Source: Mayamaea pseudoterrestris (Eukaryota; Bacillariophyta; Bacillariophyceae; Sellaphorales; Sellaphoraceae). From it: 64,000 nucleotides of DNA. The stretch covers positions 213,501 to 277,500 of the forward strand of contig BROI01000001.1 of assembly GCA_027923505.1 (NCBI GenBank), given 5' to 3'. The notes below the pieces were generated by a model. The model searched no databases. It was given only the letters and a program-made list of their open reading frames with translations, and had not been told where the DNA came from. The translations under genes and the position numbers were made by a program. Positions 40,580-51,256 of the stretch are shown here, piece after piece (within the stretch, counting starts at the first letter, position 1; the number at the start of each line of letters is the position of its first letter).

Positions 40580-43132
40580 CTACATTGACTTTTTGCTTCG
40601 CAAGACCAAGTCCCATATTGCGCCTTCCGGCCCGTCCGCGAGAGACGTAATGGGCAGCAATTCATCCAGTTTCGACTCGCTCTGATCGGTGGCGCATTTT
40701 TTTAGCCTCATGAGTTCCTCGCGCAGACTTCGGTTCTCCTCCTCGAGCTTGACGATTCGTCGACGACTTCGGTCCGCTTCGTTACTTACGCGCAGCGACA
40801 ATCCAGATGGCGGTCGACCGATGATCTTGACGCGTGAGTAAGACGAGGAAGCCATGGCGGACCCAGATGCAATCGAGTCAATGTCATCGTGTTGGTTCGA
40901 CCAGTCTACATCTTGTCGGTCCAGTTGCGCCTCGAGCCGGCAGACGCATTCGTCCAAAGCCTTTTCTAGTCGGAGCATGTCCCGAATTGCGTTCAAGTAA
41001 GGCCACGTTGCCAATTGGCCATATTTCAGATAAACTTTCATGTCGTCCAATGTCGGATTGCTGAGTGCCTTGAGACCGAAAACCTGCATCGTTGTGAACC
41101 GCGGAACTATCGTCAGATTGCCGTAGTACCTCTGCTTGAACACTTTGGAAATATCGTGACCAAAGATTCTTGGAAAGAGGCCAAGTCTACTTAACTTGAG
41201 AGCTCGGCTTCTTATATCCCACTCCAAATGTTGAAAAATTTGCCAATATTTGCTCGTCCTTGTCGGGTGATGCTCTTTGTTCAAAAATGGCACAATGTGG
41301 AAGTTGGTCTGCGATACAATATAGTTTGACACGGCAAATAGTGCGGAGATGCGCTGAAATGGCAAATCCGCTTGGACAGATCCATCGATCCATTCATTAC
41401 CGTCGACCTCAAAGGCTTCAAGCTCGCCAGTACTGCTCTTGGCAATCAACTTTGCAGCCGCCATGACCCCAGGCAACGCGCAACTGGCTGCCACGGCACT
41501 CGCCACAGTTACGTGAGGAGTCGAAATATGATTCAACAGCAAACGTTGCGCCGAGTTGCCCCCACCTTGTGCTCGCGATGCCGAAACTGTAATGCATACA
41601 TGCTTACCAGTCTTTTCAAAAGCTTCCTCAAAGGTAATATCACCGTAGTAAAACTGGCAGGTCCGCCGAAACTCGGCACTATCCACCAGGAGTTTATTTT
41701 TCATCCAATATGCTGCCATTTCCGTCATGGAGGGGAACCAGCGAATATTCTGCTTGCGCATTTGTCCATCGAATCGAAAGTCGGTACTCACTTCTGGCAC
41801 GCAAACTTGCTTGTAAAGCTCGTCATTGGTGCAAACGGCACACATTGCGGCAATAATGCTTCCCCCAGAGGTTCCAGAAATTACCTTGATCTTGTCATAT
41901 AGTTTACTTTCAATGAGGGCCCGGATGACTCCCAAGTGGTACATGGCTTGCGCTCCTCCACCCGAAAGCATGAGGGCCGATCGACCCATGTTTTGCTTCA
42001 TTTTGCGAACCAGCATGGCTCGATCCAAAAGCTCCGCCTCCTTGTTGGCGTTGTTGCTGGCAGCTGCTGCCGCAGATTCCGCCAGATAGTCTAGCCCGCG
42101 TTCCACTTCCTCGTAGTAGGCTCGAATAATCTTTCGCGACGCACTCGTCAATCCATACTCGCCGCATTCGGCAATACAACGAGCATTCTCCTGAACAAGT
42201 ATGTCATCGAGGTTCAAATGATTGCGCTTGACGACACCTGACAGTAGATACTGCAACAATGTTGTTTCGCCGTTTGGTTTGGCTGCCGCTTCGCGCGCTT
42301 CCTTGAGGCGAGCCGTGGTGGTGACGAGCAAATCGGCAGTCTTTGCTCCCAGTTCCTCGGCAATGATTGGATTCTCAATCGTTGACATGGTTTGAGAAGT
42401 GGATGATTGTGAATTGTTTTGTTGCTGCTGGGTAGAAAACGAATAGTTTCTAGGGAGACGCGAGGGAGACTCATCAGCATTTGCTTGCGTTGAAAACGAT
42501 TGCGATCGCGCCATGGTATTTGGCGCGGGCAAGGCTCCATCAATTGCATTCCGACCGTCTGATATTTTGTTGGATGTTTGCTGCTTCCAAACTTTGGAGT
42601 CTGGTTTTTCTGCGATACGAATCTTGAGAAAGTCCTCGTAACAAGTCGCCTCCTGCAACCTCTTGTTCCAAAGTCGGCGTCGGCCACTACCTCGTGCGCT
42701 CAGCCAAGTTGACCCCGACTTGTCAATCAAGCTGATGACTTGGGCCCGCAGCAAGCTATACGTTTTGAGAACACTGAGAAGCATCAAGTCGCCGACAATC
42801 ATGAAGAATTGGTAGCATACATAACCAAACTGCAAGCAGCCAAAGACAATGGACGTTAGCAACCAAAAGAACCACGCCCAAGCAGCGGCCACTGCAAAGA
42901 CAAGGGTCAGTAATATTGGCCAGAAGAACACGAGCAATGCTACAATGGGAAGTACGCGAGACGGTTGGTGAATGTGACTGCCAATGGCTTGGTAGACTGT
43001 TTGAAGGTGCACTCCAATGGATGCTGTCAGTGCAAGCACTCGCGTCCACCAAAGCGACAAACTCAACCAGCATTGAGCTAGCCAGTCAACGTAGGGCTGC
43101 AAGTAGACTGGAACGTTGATGAGAATCTCCAT
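40580..43132 (-). CDS. Patatin-like triacylglycerol lipase (SDP1/TGL type)
   Basis: 850 residues from the first ATG at 43132. Hydrophobic segments occupy the first 100 or so residues. Next comes a DUF3336-like stretch (A-T-C-Y-E-D-F), then the patatin domain with oxyanion loop G-G-G-A-Q-A-M-Y-H-L-G (about 386), nucleophile G-T-S-G-G (about 422) and catalytic Asp in E-W-I-D-G-S (about 580). A C-terminal coiled coil (K-L-E-E-E-N-R-S-L-R-E-E-L) ends the protein. This layout is that of plant SDP1 and yeast TGL3/4/5 lipases that mobilise lipid-droplet triacylglycerol. Confidence 0.92.
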   Translation of the reverse strand: MEILINVPVYLQPYVDWLAQCWLSLSLWWTRVLALTASIGVHLQTVYQAIGSHIHQPSRVLPIVALLVFFWPILLTLVFAVAAAWAWFFWLLTSIVFGCLQFGYVCYQFFMIVGDLMLLSVLKTYSLLRAQVISLIDKSGSTWLSARGSGRRRLWNKRLQEATCYEDFLKIRIAEKPDSKVWKQQTSNKISDGRNAIDGALPAPNTMARSQSFSTQANADESPSRLPRNYSFSTQQQQNNSQSSTSQTMSTIENPIIAEELGAKTADLLVTTTARLKEAREAAAKPNGETTLLQYLLSGVVKRNHLNLDDILVQENARCIAECGEYGLTSASRKIIRAYYEEVERGLDYLAESAAAAASNNANKEAELLDRAMLVRKMKQNMGRSALMLSGGGAQAMYHLGVIRALIESKLYDKIKVISGTSGGSIIAAMCAVCTNDELYKQVCVPEVSTDFRFDGQMRKQNIRWFPSMTEMAAYWMKNKLLVDSAEFRRTCQFYYGDITFEEAFEKTGKHVCITVSASRAQGGGNSAQRLLLNHISTPHVTVASAVAASCALPGVMAAAKLIAKSSTGELEAFEVDGNEWIDGSVQADLPFQRISALFAVSNYIVSQTNFHIVPFLNKEHHPTRTSKYWQIFQHLEWDIRSRALKLSRLGLFPRIFGHDISKVFKQRYYGNLTIVPRFTTMQVFGLKALSNPTLDDMKVYLKYGQLATWPYLNAIRDMLRLEKALDECVCRLEAQLDRQDVDWSNQHDDIDSIASGSAMASSSYSRVKIIGRPPSGLSLRVSNEADRSRRRIVKLEEENRSLREELMRLKKCATDQSESKLDELLPITSLADGPEGAIWDLVLRSKKSM

Positions 43133-43383
43133 CACGTTAATGTAATTGCGAAGGATGTAATGTTGGACAGCACAAAGTGTTCCATGGTTGAACGGTGAAG
43201 TGACGAGCGAGTGACAGCGCTTTTCCTCCCTTGGCGCGCCGGCATGGCCAGTGTCACAGGGCAATTCAAAGCAACTTAACCTTTAACCTTAAATGCCACT
43301 CACTCAGTTGAAGCCCAAAGATCGCGGCGCGCAAACGTCGACCCTTTCCTTTTGCTCGTCCTTGCTACACTGCTTGTTTCACC

Positions 43384-44072
43384 ATGAAGATTGCCGCTGC
43401 TACCCTCACTCTGTTCGCATCGGCTTCGGCCTTTAGCCCCTCTTCCACTCAATCCCGCCAAACAGCCGTATCCGCGACGGCTGACTTGACCGGCTTGGTG
43501 GGCACGGACATTGAGAATGGCAACAAAATCTTTGACCCCGTCGGCTTGGCGCAGTGGGCACCCGTCGACTACCTGCGCAAGGCGGAACTAAGCAATGGAC
43601 GCGCGGCAATGCTGGCGACGGTTGGATGGGTCTGGCCCAAGTTTGTTGGAACCTTCGACTCGAATGATGTCAGCACGACGGACCCTATTGATGCCATTAT
43701 GCAAGCCGATCCACAATGGTGGGCGCAATTCATTCTTCTTTGTGGCACCATTGAAGCCATCAAGTACCGAGGAGAGCAGGAGGGAAAGAGCTACACTGGT
43801 GAGGGTGATGCCGTCATTGACTACCTTAAGCAGTGGAACAAGCTTTCGGCGCCAGAGAAGGAGAAGATGCGTTTGAAGGAACTCAAGAATGGACGACTGG
43901 TATGTGGATGTACTGGATATGAGACGTAAGGAATGAAGGAAATGAATGGAAGATTATTTTGCTCACTTTTAACCCTCCTTTTTCTAATTTTCAGGCAATG
44001 ATTGGCTTTGCTGGATTCTTGGCAAACCACTTTATTCCGGGAAGCGTCCCAGGATTGCCAGAAGGATTCTAA
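43384..44072 (+). CDS. Fucoxanthin-chlorophyll a/c-binding (LHC) protein, two exons
   Basis: Exons 43384-43899 and 43995-44072 (95-bp intron, GTATGT...TTTCAG); 197 residues. The presequence M-K-I-A-A-A-T-L-T-L-F-A-S-A-S-A-F-S-P is a textbook diatom plastid signal with cleavage at ASA-F. Helix 1 carries the chlorophyll-binding E-L-S-N-G-R-A-A-M-L-A; helix 3, restored by splicing, carries E-L-K-N-G-R-L-A-M-I-G-F. Helix 2 lies around W-A-Q-F-I-L-L-C-G-T-I-E-A. It is an antenna protein of the thylakoid. The subfamily (Lhcf, Lhcr or other) is not decided from the sequence alone. Confidence 0.95.
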
Positions 44073-44198
44073 ACATTTCCTCTATTATTTTACAACAAAA
44101 TAACAATACAATACTCTTTGCGCTATCCAATATTGACTTTCGTGTAAATATATAGTACGTAAGCATCCACCATGAAGAACGGCTCCCCCTTGCGCACC

Positions 44199-45353
44199 TC
44201 ACTGCGCCTTCTTCACGCCGCCACCAGCCTCCATGGCATCGCGCCACCACTGCAACGGATTTGGAATAATGAGCGGCGTCTCATCAACATACTTGGTGTA
44301 AGCTTCATCTACCCCATACCCGTAACGCTTGCGCGTTGCTTCAAAACCCTCCGGCAGTAACTTGCCAGTCCCCTGACTCGAAAAGAGATAATACATGAAA
44401 CCAGGCGACAACATGGCCAAGCCCACTCGTCGATAACCCCAAAGCTTATTCAACAGAGACGCTCGACTTGGAAACATGACTGGTTCCACCAAGGCGGGTG
44501 CATTCATGACAAAGATACCACTCCAAAACAGTAGATTTCCAAACCAGTTTGGATGCTGCGAAACACTCCAGAGTCCCTCATTGCAAAAATCTCCCTTCTT
44601 ATGCGTTCGCTTGAACAACCACTTTTGGTAGTCGGCAATCGTTTCCGTCAACCATCCAGCCGCCGCCATGATGCCTCCCACGCGCAGCGCCAGCGGATCA
44701 CCCAAACTGGATGAGGTGGCTCCCAGCGTGTGCGGCAAACTGCAAATGCTTCCCCACGCCATGGAAAACAACCAAAAGCCAGCCGCCGTAGACGGATTGC
44801 TCAATATAGCATCAAGTCGCTCATCCTTGGACGTTTCACTGTTCAACACGCGATACAACAGAAACAAGGCAAGCTTGACGCTCCACGCAAAGACTGCCGA
44901 CGCGCTCGCTTGAATGCGAACGTTGTTGGTCGCCGCTACAATGGATGATGACGTTCCTGGAATGCGCGTCACAATCGGTTGCTTGGTCCACAATGAAGGA
45001 AGAGCGGCTGCCGCAAAGGCGCCCGTGCCAAGCAAGTCCACGTGCGCGTGAAAGTGTGGGGCGCACAAGTTGATGACATAGCCCAGCAAGTTTGCTCCGA
45101 AAATGATCTTTTGTGACTGCCAAAATGGAGTATTGTCGAATGTCACAAAGGGATATCCACTGGGAACGGCGTTCATTTTTTTGTGGATCTTGTTGAATAT
45201 CTTGTTGATGCGATGTGATGGGGAAGAGTCTGACGAATCGGATTTGTCTTGAAGGTTTCGTGCTTGGCGTCCGGTAAGAAAGGCAGTCGACAATGGAGTG
45301 AAAAACGAAAGAAAAAGGGTCAACCAGAGGCAGAGACTTTTCCTGCTAGGCAT
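44199..45353 (-). CDS. DUF1295 / steroid 5-alpha-reductase-like membrane protein, plastid type
   Basis: 384 residues from the ATG at 45353. The N-terminus is a signal peptide ending L-S-T-A-F-L-T-G, compatible with the plastid ASA-F rule. Several membrane helices follow. The C-terminal block E-T-I-A-D-Y-Q-K-W-L-F-K and L-W-S-V-S-Q-H-P-N-W-F-G-N-L-L-F-W is the DUF1295 signature, related to 3-oxo-5-alpha-steroid dehydrogenases and isoprenylcysteine methyltransferases. The substrate is unknown. Confidence 0.87.
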   Translation of the reverse strand: MPSRKSLCLWLTLFLSFFTPLSTAFLTGRQARNLQDKSDSSDSSPSHRINKIFNKIHKKMNAVPSGYPFVTFDNTPFWQSQKIIFGANLLGYVINLCAPHFHAHVDLLGTGAFAAAALPSLWTKQPIVTRIPGTSSSIVAATNNVRIQASASAVFAWSVKLALFLLYRVLNSETSKDERLDAILSNPSTAAGFWLFSMAWGSICSLPHTLGATSSSLGDPLALRVGGIMAAAGWLTETIADYQKWLFKRTHKKGDFCNEGLWSVSQHPNWFGNLLFWSGIFVMNAPALVEPVMFPSRASLLNKLWGYRRVGLAMLSPGFMYYLFSSQGTGKLLPEGFEATRKRYGYGVDEAYTKYVDETPLIIPNPLQWWRDAMEAGGGVKKAQ

Positions 45354-45492
45354 GGACGAGTACGGTATATTGCAGGGACTCGAGAGACGGCAGGGAACCA
45401 ATAGGGCTTCGGACGCGTGTCCTTGATGCGGAGGTCGATCGAAAGCGGATCTTGATGCTCATCCGCAATGGTGGGAAGTGTGACAGTTCATC

Positions 45493-45502
45493 GTACCGGT
45501 AC
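45493..45502. promoter_or_regulatory. GTACCGGTAC palindrome in the DUF1295/PrmA promoter
   Basis: Perfect 10-bp palindrome in the 152-bp spacer between two divergent genes, 4 bp before the PrmA ATG. It is a member of the TACCGGTA word set seen elsewhere in intergenic parts of this window. Confidence 0.4.
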
Positions 45503-45505
45503 TGA

Positions 45506-47020
45506 ATGGAAACCGGTGCGATAAGTGGCAACTTGTCCAATGGTTTTGATCATTATTTTTTCTTTATGTCGCCATCAAGAGGGAAGAAACTTACCAACAT
45601 GATGCAGCTTCGAAATTCTAGTTACTTTTCTTTAATGACGGCTTGGTTCTGCTATAACTTCATTGATCCAGTTCAATCATTTAATATCGCAACGTCTTTA
45701 TTCAGACGACACTTTTCGTCACGCAACTCACTCTCATCGCCGTCATGCTGCCAATCAACGGCATCTTCACTCTCAGTTACGACAACAACAAACGAAGCTA
45801 CACTTCGAAACGTCATTTTCCACAACATTTCAAAGTCACAAAATCCAGACTTGTTTTGCGACTTGCTCATGGAGCTTGGCGCCTGCAGCACGTCCATTAC
45901 CGACGCGAACGTTGGCACGCCGGACGAAGTGCCACTCATTGGCGAGCCGTCCGATACGTTCAATCCCTGGCGACGATCGGATGAAGCATGGACGCCAGTG
46001 CCACTCTGGGAGCAGTGTACCGTCACGGCGCAGTTTGCGAGTGGAATCAGTCTGGAGCAAGTGTTGAAACAAGTCAAGGAAACAACCTTGTTCATGGAAG
46101 CAAGTGACGAGCCGCAACAATTAAATAAACAATCGACACAATCATCAGCGGCAAACTGGCTCGAGAGTCCAGTCGTTTCAGTACTGCCAAACCAGGACTG
46201 GGTTGTCACGGTGCAGCAAAGCTGGAAGCCAATCATTGTTGCCAATCGCATCGTACTGCGATTTCCGTGGCATACGCGAGACGATGTGTCAAAGCAACTA
46301 CTTCAAAGTGGAGCTACTGCTGCAAGTACTGACAGTGCAAACTCACTGATTGAACTGGAACTACAAGGCGGCATTGCCTTTGGAACGGGCGAGCATGCCA
46401 CGACGCAACTATGTTTGGAGTGGCTCGATGGCGCCGTTTCCGATATTTTGCAAAAGCAACCGGCAACTGAGCCGTTGACAGTCATGGACTATGGTGCTGG
46501 CTCGGGCGCACTCGGCATGGCTGCCTGCGCCATGGCGCCACGTCGAGTGCATGCCGTTGGCATTGAGATTGACTATGATTCATGTCGAATCGCCAATGCC
46601 AACGCCGCCATCAACAAGGTTGACATGCAAACGTATTTGCCGCCGCTGACGGAAACGACGGATGGCGAGTCCAAGTCGCTGTTACTCAAGGCGCATGCGC
46701 ATGCGCGACGACGACTAGAGGAGCAGCAGCAGCAACATGATAATGATGATGCGTCTGGCGCGAGCGTCTTTTTACCCGACACGATGCAGAGTCAGCAGTA
46801 TGACATTACGGTGGCCAACATTTTGGCGGGACCGCTCATGGCATTGGCGCCGACGCTAGCTGGCTTGACGAAACCTGGTGGTCGTCTGGGATTGTCGGGT
46901 ATTTTGCCGCACCAAGGAAAAGACGTTGCAAAAGCGTACAGGGCGGCGGGTTTCATTGACATGTCAGTGAAGAAGGAGATGAATGGTTGGGTGCTAGTGA
47001 CTGGAGTTAGAGCGCTGTAG
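45506..47020 (+). CDS. prmA: PrmA-like ribosomal protein L11 methyltransferase
   Basis: 504 residues from 45506; a later Met (M-M-Q-L-R-N) is a possible start that would give an organelle presequence ending near V-Q-S-F-N. The C-terminal half is PrmA: G-I-A-F-G-T-G-E-H-A-T-T (about 289), AdoMet loop V-M-D-Y-G-A-G-S-G-A-L-G (about 326), and V-A-N-I-L-A-G-P-L (about 435). An insert of roughly 50 residues rich in Gln, His and Asp separates the last two and is absent from bacterial enzymes as I know them. It should trimethylate ribosomal protein L11 of plastid or mitochondrial ribosomes. Confidence 0.88.
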   Translation: METGAISGNLSNGFDHYFFFMSPSRGKKLTNMMQLRNSSYFSLMTAWFCYNFIDPVQSFNIATSLFRRHFSSRNSLSSPSCCQSTASSLSVTTTTNEATLRNVIFHNISKSQNPDLFCDLLMELGACSTSITDANVGTPDEVPLIGEPSDTFNPWRRSDEAWTPVPLWEQCTVTAQFASGISLEQVLKQVKETTLFMEASDEPQQLNKQSTQSSAANWLESPVVSVLPNQDWVVTVQQSWKPIIVANRIVLRFPWHTRDDVSKQLLQSGATAASTDSANSLIELELQGGIAFGTGEHATTQLCLEWLDGAVSDILQKQPATEPLTVMDYGAGSGALGMAACAMAPRRVHAVGIEIDYDSCRIANANAAINKVDMQTYLPPLTETTDGESKSLLLKAHAHARRRLEEQQQQHDNDDASGASVFLPDTMQSQQYDITVANILAGPLMALAPTLAGLTKPGGRLGLSGILPHQGKDVAKAYRAAGFIDMSVKKEMNGWVLVTGVRAL

Positions 47021-47534
47021 CGATTGACAACAAGTCGATGGAGACGGCAGGCAGTGACTGCTCGAACGTGGTGGAGAGAAGTACTCACTGCCAGCAGGTA
47101 GCCGACATGTGAAAGCCGTTTAACGAGCGAGCAAGCAAGCTAGGGTTTCTCATAATGCCAACGGGATTAGGACCGTTGTCTGTACTTGATTTGACGTACC
47201 TTACTATCACCTATATAATGGTATGCAAAGGTAATACCGGTACAATCATCTTTACATGGTGTCGTCATGGTCAAACGTCCGCCTGGGTTCGACATCACCA
47301 TGCGGACGGACTGGGCTGTCATGGATCGGACGTTTTTGATTTGAATTCCTGAATCAATCAGAATGGACAAATTATTATATTGCAGTCGGGGTTGGGTAAA
47401 GAGAGAGAACAAAGGAGAGTCTACAAACACGAGACGTCGAAACAAAGCACCATAGATTCATGCGTTTGCTACGCAGTACTGAAACACAGTATAAATATCT
47501 GTTTACAGTTCAAATAGTACACTTGCCGTTACAG
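47021..47534. other. Convergent spacer after the PrmA gene
   Basis: 514 bp between two 3' ends. A TACCGGTAC word lies at 47235-47243, which is odd for a spacer between 3' ends. Small open frames show no recognisable protein. Confidence 0.4.
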
Positions 47535-48359
47535 TTAGTTGAGCGAAAAGGCTTCCACTTCTCCCAAACCTTCAGCAAGGGCACTTTGTAGTGATGGATC
47601 AAAGGCACTCAAAATTTTCTTCGTCGCGTTGTCTGATTCTAATGCCTGGACAACAAGACTGGCGACATCCTCTCTGTGAATGCTTCCAATCGCCTTGGTG
47701 TTTTCCGTCAAAATCGCCTGTCCAGTCGCAGGCTCGCTCTTCAAGCCACCAGGACGAATAATGGTCCAATTCGAGTTGGTGTAATACTTGATAAGCACAT
47801 TTTCTGCTCGCTCCTTTGCCTTCAATACATCCTTCAACACTTCAAACACAGATGGCGGTGCAGCTTCCTTGCTAGTGCCGCAACCAATGCTAGTCACTAG
47901 AATGATACGCGTCACTCCCAAAATGCCAGCACTTTCAATAACGTTGCTGTTGCCTGCGTAGTCAACGCGCTGACTCTCGTCATCACTCGTTGATCCTCCA
48001 AGTGTCGTAATGGCAGCGTCACATCCATCCATGGCATTCTCAACCACCTTTTGGTCGAAAGCGTCTCCGACAATGGCCGTGACGCCATCAATCGCGTTGA
48101 GCTCCGTGGCGACAGTCGGATCTCGGACCAGCGCCGTCACCTTGGAGCCACGCTTGAGGCATTCATCAATAATGGCGCGACCAACGCCACGGGAACCTCC
48201 AGCAACAAAGACTTGATTGTATTTTGCAGCCGATAGTTGTGATGATGTTGACGTCGACGAGGAGGCAATGGAGGAAACGCCGAGACTGTTGCTGCGGGGG
48301 GCCACGACAAAGGCTGACGCCGCTGAAAAGGCAAAAGCACAAAGTAGAAGCAATCGCAT
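47535..48359 (-). CDS. Plastid-targeted NAD(P)-binding protein (atypical SDR / NmrA-like)
   Basis: 274 residues from the ATG at 48359. The presequence M-R-L-L-L-L-C-A-F-A-F-S-A-A-S-A-F-V-V is a clear signal peptide with ASA-F plastid motif. The mature part starts with the Rossmann loop V-F-V-A-G-G-S-R-G-V-G-R-A and follows the atypical SDR pattern (V-T-A-L-V-R-D-P, A-I-T-T-L-G-G, L-V-T-S-I-G-C-G, W-T-I-I-R-P-G-G-L). Plant relatives of this type act in chlorophyll or photosystem assembly, but no specific role can be read here. Confidence 0.88.
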   Translation of the reverse strand: MRLLLLCAFAFSAASAFVVAPRSNSLGVSSIASSSTSTSSQLSAAKYNQVFVAGGSRGVGRAIIDECLKRGSKVTALVRDPTVATELNAIDGVTAIVGDAFDQKVVENAMDGCDAAITTLGGSTSDDESQRVDYAGNSNVIESAGILGVTRIILVTSIGCGTSKEAAPPSVFEVLKDVLKAKERAENVLIKYYTNSNWTIIRPGGLKSEPATGQAILTENTKAIGSIHREDVASLVVQALESDNATKKILSAFDPSLQSALAEGLGEVEAFSLN

Positions 48360-48968
48360 GATTCTTAATGAGTATCGGACTAGTATACGGTAGTGAGCGG
48401 ACCAAAGCAATGGTCGAGACGGAGTTATTACTTAGCGTGAATCGTTCCACGGCGCGGCTCGTCGAAACCGCATGTTGATCTCGCGATCCTGTGATGAACG
48501 TCATCGTGACATAACCGCTACGACGTAATGACGGCTTGTGTCAGTTTCCAAATTGCGCCATGACCAGATGCGGCCAAATGGCAACGCACTGCTTTCACCA
48601 TAGTGAATAAAATTGACACGATCGTATCTTGAAAACAGCCTACGTGTTCGTCGAAGAATTCGGAGGGCCATACTTTTCTCTTTGGGCACCTGTCGACGTG
48701 CGCACCTGCTGGCCGATGAGAATCATTCCTGTGGCGCAATAAGTAAAAGACAGATCGCCACTATCGCGGGGAACATGAAGACCATCTGCTCCAAGTATGA
48801 TGATGGCGCCTTCTTGCAATCGACGCGCGTTGACGCATCGACCTGACGCAAGCGAGTTGCTGTTTCCTCGTTCCTCAAACTTTCGTTTCTCATGCACAAA
48901 GGATTCCGTGATCGTCTCGTGAGCGCATCCATTCATTGTAACCTAACAATCAAGCTCTCTTACCGGCC
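48360..48968. promoter_or_regulatory. Divergent promoter between the NAD(P)-binding gene and bZIP-PAS gene
   Basis: 609 bp. A TACGGTA word at 48386-48392 lies 27 bp before the minus-strand gene. A near-palindrome GATGAACGTCATC containing a half CRE (ACGTCA, 48498-48503) lies in the middle. No gene is recognised. Confidence 0.4.
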
Positions 48969-50791
48969 ATGAAAGCCAAGGGATTAGAGGCATTGGCATC
49001 GGCTGCCGCAGGGTCGCCGCAGGTGCAGCAGCATTCGCAGTTTCAGCATTTTGAGACTGTAAGCAACGATGCGGAATCTGCCGCTACTGCAATTTCAGAC
49101 GTAACAGCGACACCAACATCAAGTCATAAAATGACAGCAGGCATCAACCTTAGCAATTTGACACCTCAACAGCAGCAGCAAATCCTCCAGCTTATCAAGA
49201 ACCAGAACAATGCTGCCAATCATGCTGCGAACCAAGTCCCCGGCGCCTCTCAAGCAGCTGCCTTGCTCGGCGGTCTTCAGCAAATGAGCCAACAGCAGCA
49301 TCAGCAACAGCAGCAACCACAAAACCCTCTGTTCGCTCTCCAGCAGCAAATTGCTTCGCAGCAGCTTCTTCAGTTGCTCATGAATCGCCAGCAACAGCAG
49401 CAACAAAATGGAGCTGCTAGTACGCCGCAAGCGTCACCCGCCGCGGCGAATGGAGGCAATTTTATGGACTCTCAGAATGCGCAAAATCTACAGGCCTTGC
49501 TTGAAAACATCCAAAGTCAAAGGAATCATGGTACGTACACGTATTGTTCTAAACTCGTTAATATTCGTGGGATCAAGACCAAGAGCGCCCATGGCGGATT
49601 CGTCCAGCTCGAGCGCGTTTTCCTTTGGATTCCGCATGACTTGAAGTTGCATGTTGCCACGTCAACCAGTGTCATTCGGCAGCTGGTGACTTCAGAAAGG
49701 GGCTATTGAGGTTTTCATGATGACACTTCATTAAAACCGGAACGTTTCTTCTCACATGTTCCCGTTTCGTTTTCCTGCACCTTTTCGCAGACGATCAATC
49801 CAATGGTCGATCAACGCAGCAACTTTTACCCAAGGCTGCTCCTAGCAGCATGGTAGCTCCATCGTCGCAGGTTGGAAGCCAAGACTTTTACTCTACTGTC
49901 AAGAGTTCTTCGCAAACGTCCTTGGCTTCGGCCGCGGCTGAGTGCAAGGCGGACGCTCGAAAATCACAGGCTGTCATTGCGCCAGCGCCTCCTTGCTCGT
50001 CCAGAACGTCCATTGTTGCGGCTGGGAGCAGCATCATGTCTGACGACAGTTTCGGTGGCAACGGAAGTGAATACTTTGGTTTTGGTGACAAGAAACAGCA
50101 AAAGCGCGCTGCGAACCGCAAGTCGGCTCAATTGAGTCGCAAACGCAAGAAGCTGCTCATGGAGGAACTCAAGGATGAAAATGATGACTTGCGTCGCAAG
50201 GAACAGATTCTCAAGAGTATTCCGGACCTTATTGTTGTCTTTGATTCGACCGGTAAGCTTTGGTTTGTTTCAGACTCCGTTTCCAACTTCGTTGACTTTT
50301 CAGCCGATGAACTTGAAGGCTCGTCTATTTGGGACCGCCTCTGCAAAGACAGCGTCCGCTTGCTTAAGGCTGCCTTTATGGATTCGCTTGCCGCTCGGCG
50401 GGACGAGTCAAGCACAGCTCCTCTTGGCCAAGGCTTTTGGGAGCTGCGGCTCATGGATCGGGATGGAAGTCCCAAGGTGGTGACGCTCAATGGAGTCGTT
50501 CATTTCGCCGGAGAACGCCCCGAGTGCGTCTGCAGCATTCGACCAGTTGACAAGACGCGCAAGTCGGCCGATGGCGCCACCGAGGAGACACACTATGGGT
50601 CGCTCATTCGCGTCAAGCCGTTTCAAAGTGTCGTGAGTAATGGAGGCTCGGACAGTTCGTCCAACGAACAGCTTGATCACCACAAACTCAATGGCAGCGG
50701 CGCCATTCGCATCAGCGACAGTGGCAATAGTGGAAGCAGCAGTGTCAATAGCATGGGCGAGAGCGAAGAGACTGGCAGTGGAGATGACTGA
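48969..50791 (+). CDS. bZIP-PAS transcription factor, two exons
   Basis: Exons 48969-49530 and 49791-50791 (260-bp intron, GTACGT...TTCGCAG); 520 residues. The N-terminal 190 residues are Gln-rich (long Q runs), a likely activation region. The basic region N-R-K-S-A-Q-L-S-R-K-R-K-K (about 290; N-x7-R as required for DNA contact) and leucine zipper are followed by a PAS domain (I-P-D-L-I-V-V-F-D-S-T-G-K-L-W-F-V-S, about 325-420). The cysteine motif that binds flavin in LOV domains is not present, so this is not an aureochrome. The C-terminus is Ser/Gly-rich. Stramenopiles have several such bZIP-PAS regulators; target genes are unknown. Confidence 0.9.
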
Positions 50792-51256
50792 GGTGTGACA
50801 GTACCAAAGACTTATGCCTTACATGTTTTGCATTCCTAATTTTCATTTGTTTAGCGAGATAACATTCCATTAATAAACCGTTCTACTTCGTGTACTTTTT
50901 TATGTCTTATCAGTTCAATCAACCGTAGTTGTGGTGTAAAAATATACCCGACCAGGAATGTCCCTATGAGATGCCTCACTCTGTGGCCAAGCTGAAATGC
51001 AAGGAAACAAGCCAACAAAGCATGCTGCCAACGGTTGCAATGTCTGCCTTTGTGGATTTTGATTTTACAGTTAAACCAGCCTACGATAGAATGCCAAATG
51101 CCCAAATTCCCCTATGCTTGCTCCACAAACTCGTGGCAATTTACTTTCTACTATGCATTTGCTTTCAAACAGTCATGCCAAATTATTATAATTTTGCTAG
51201 CTACTAGTGCTTATGTTACTGCAGTAATGTATCGTATGATTGCATCTCTCGTCATT
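50792..51256. other. Convergent spacer between bZIP-PAS and bHLH genes
   Basis: 465 bp, A/T-rich in places, between two 3' ends. No supported gene or repeat. Confidence 0.4.

Noticed and set aside
50200-50540. LOV photoreceptor domain (aureochrome) in the bZIP protein
   Set aside because: The flavin-binding N-C-R-F-L-Q type motif is absent; the domain is an ordinary PAS domain.
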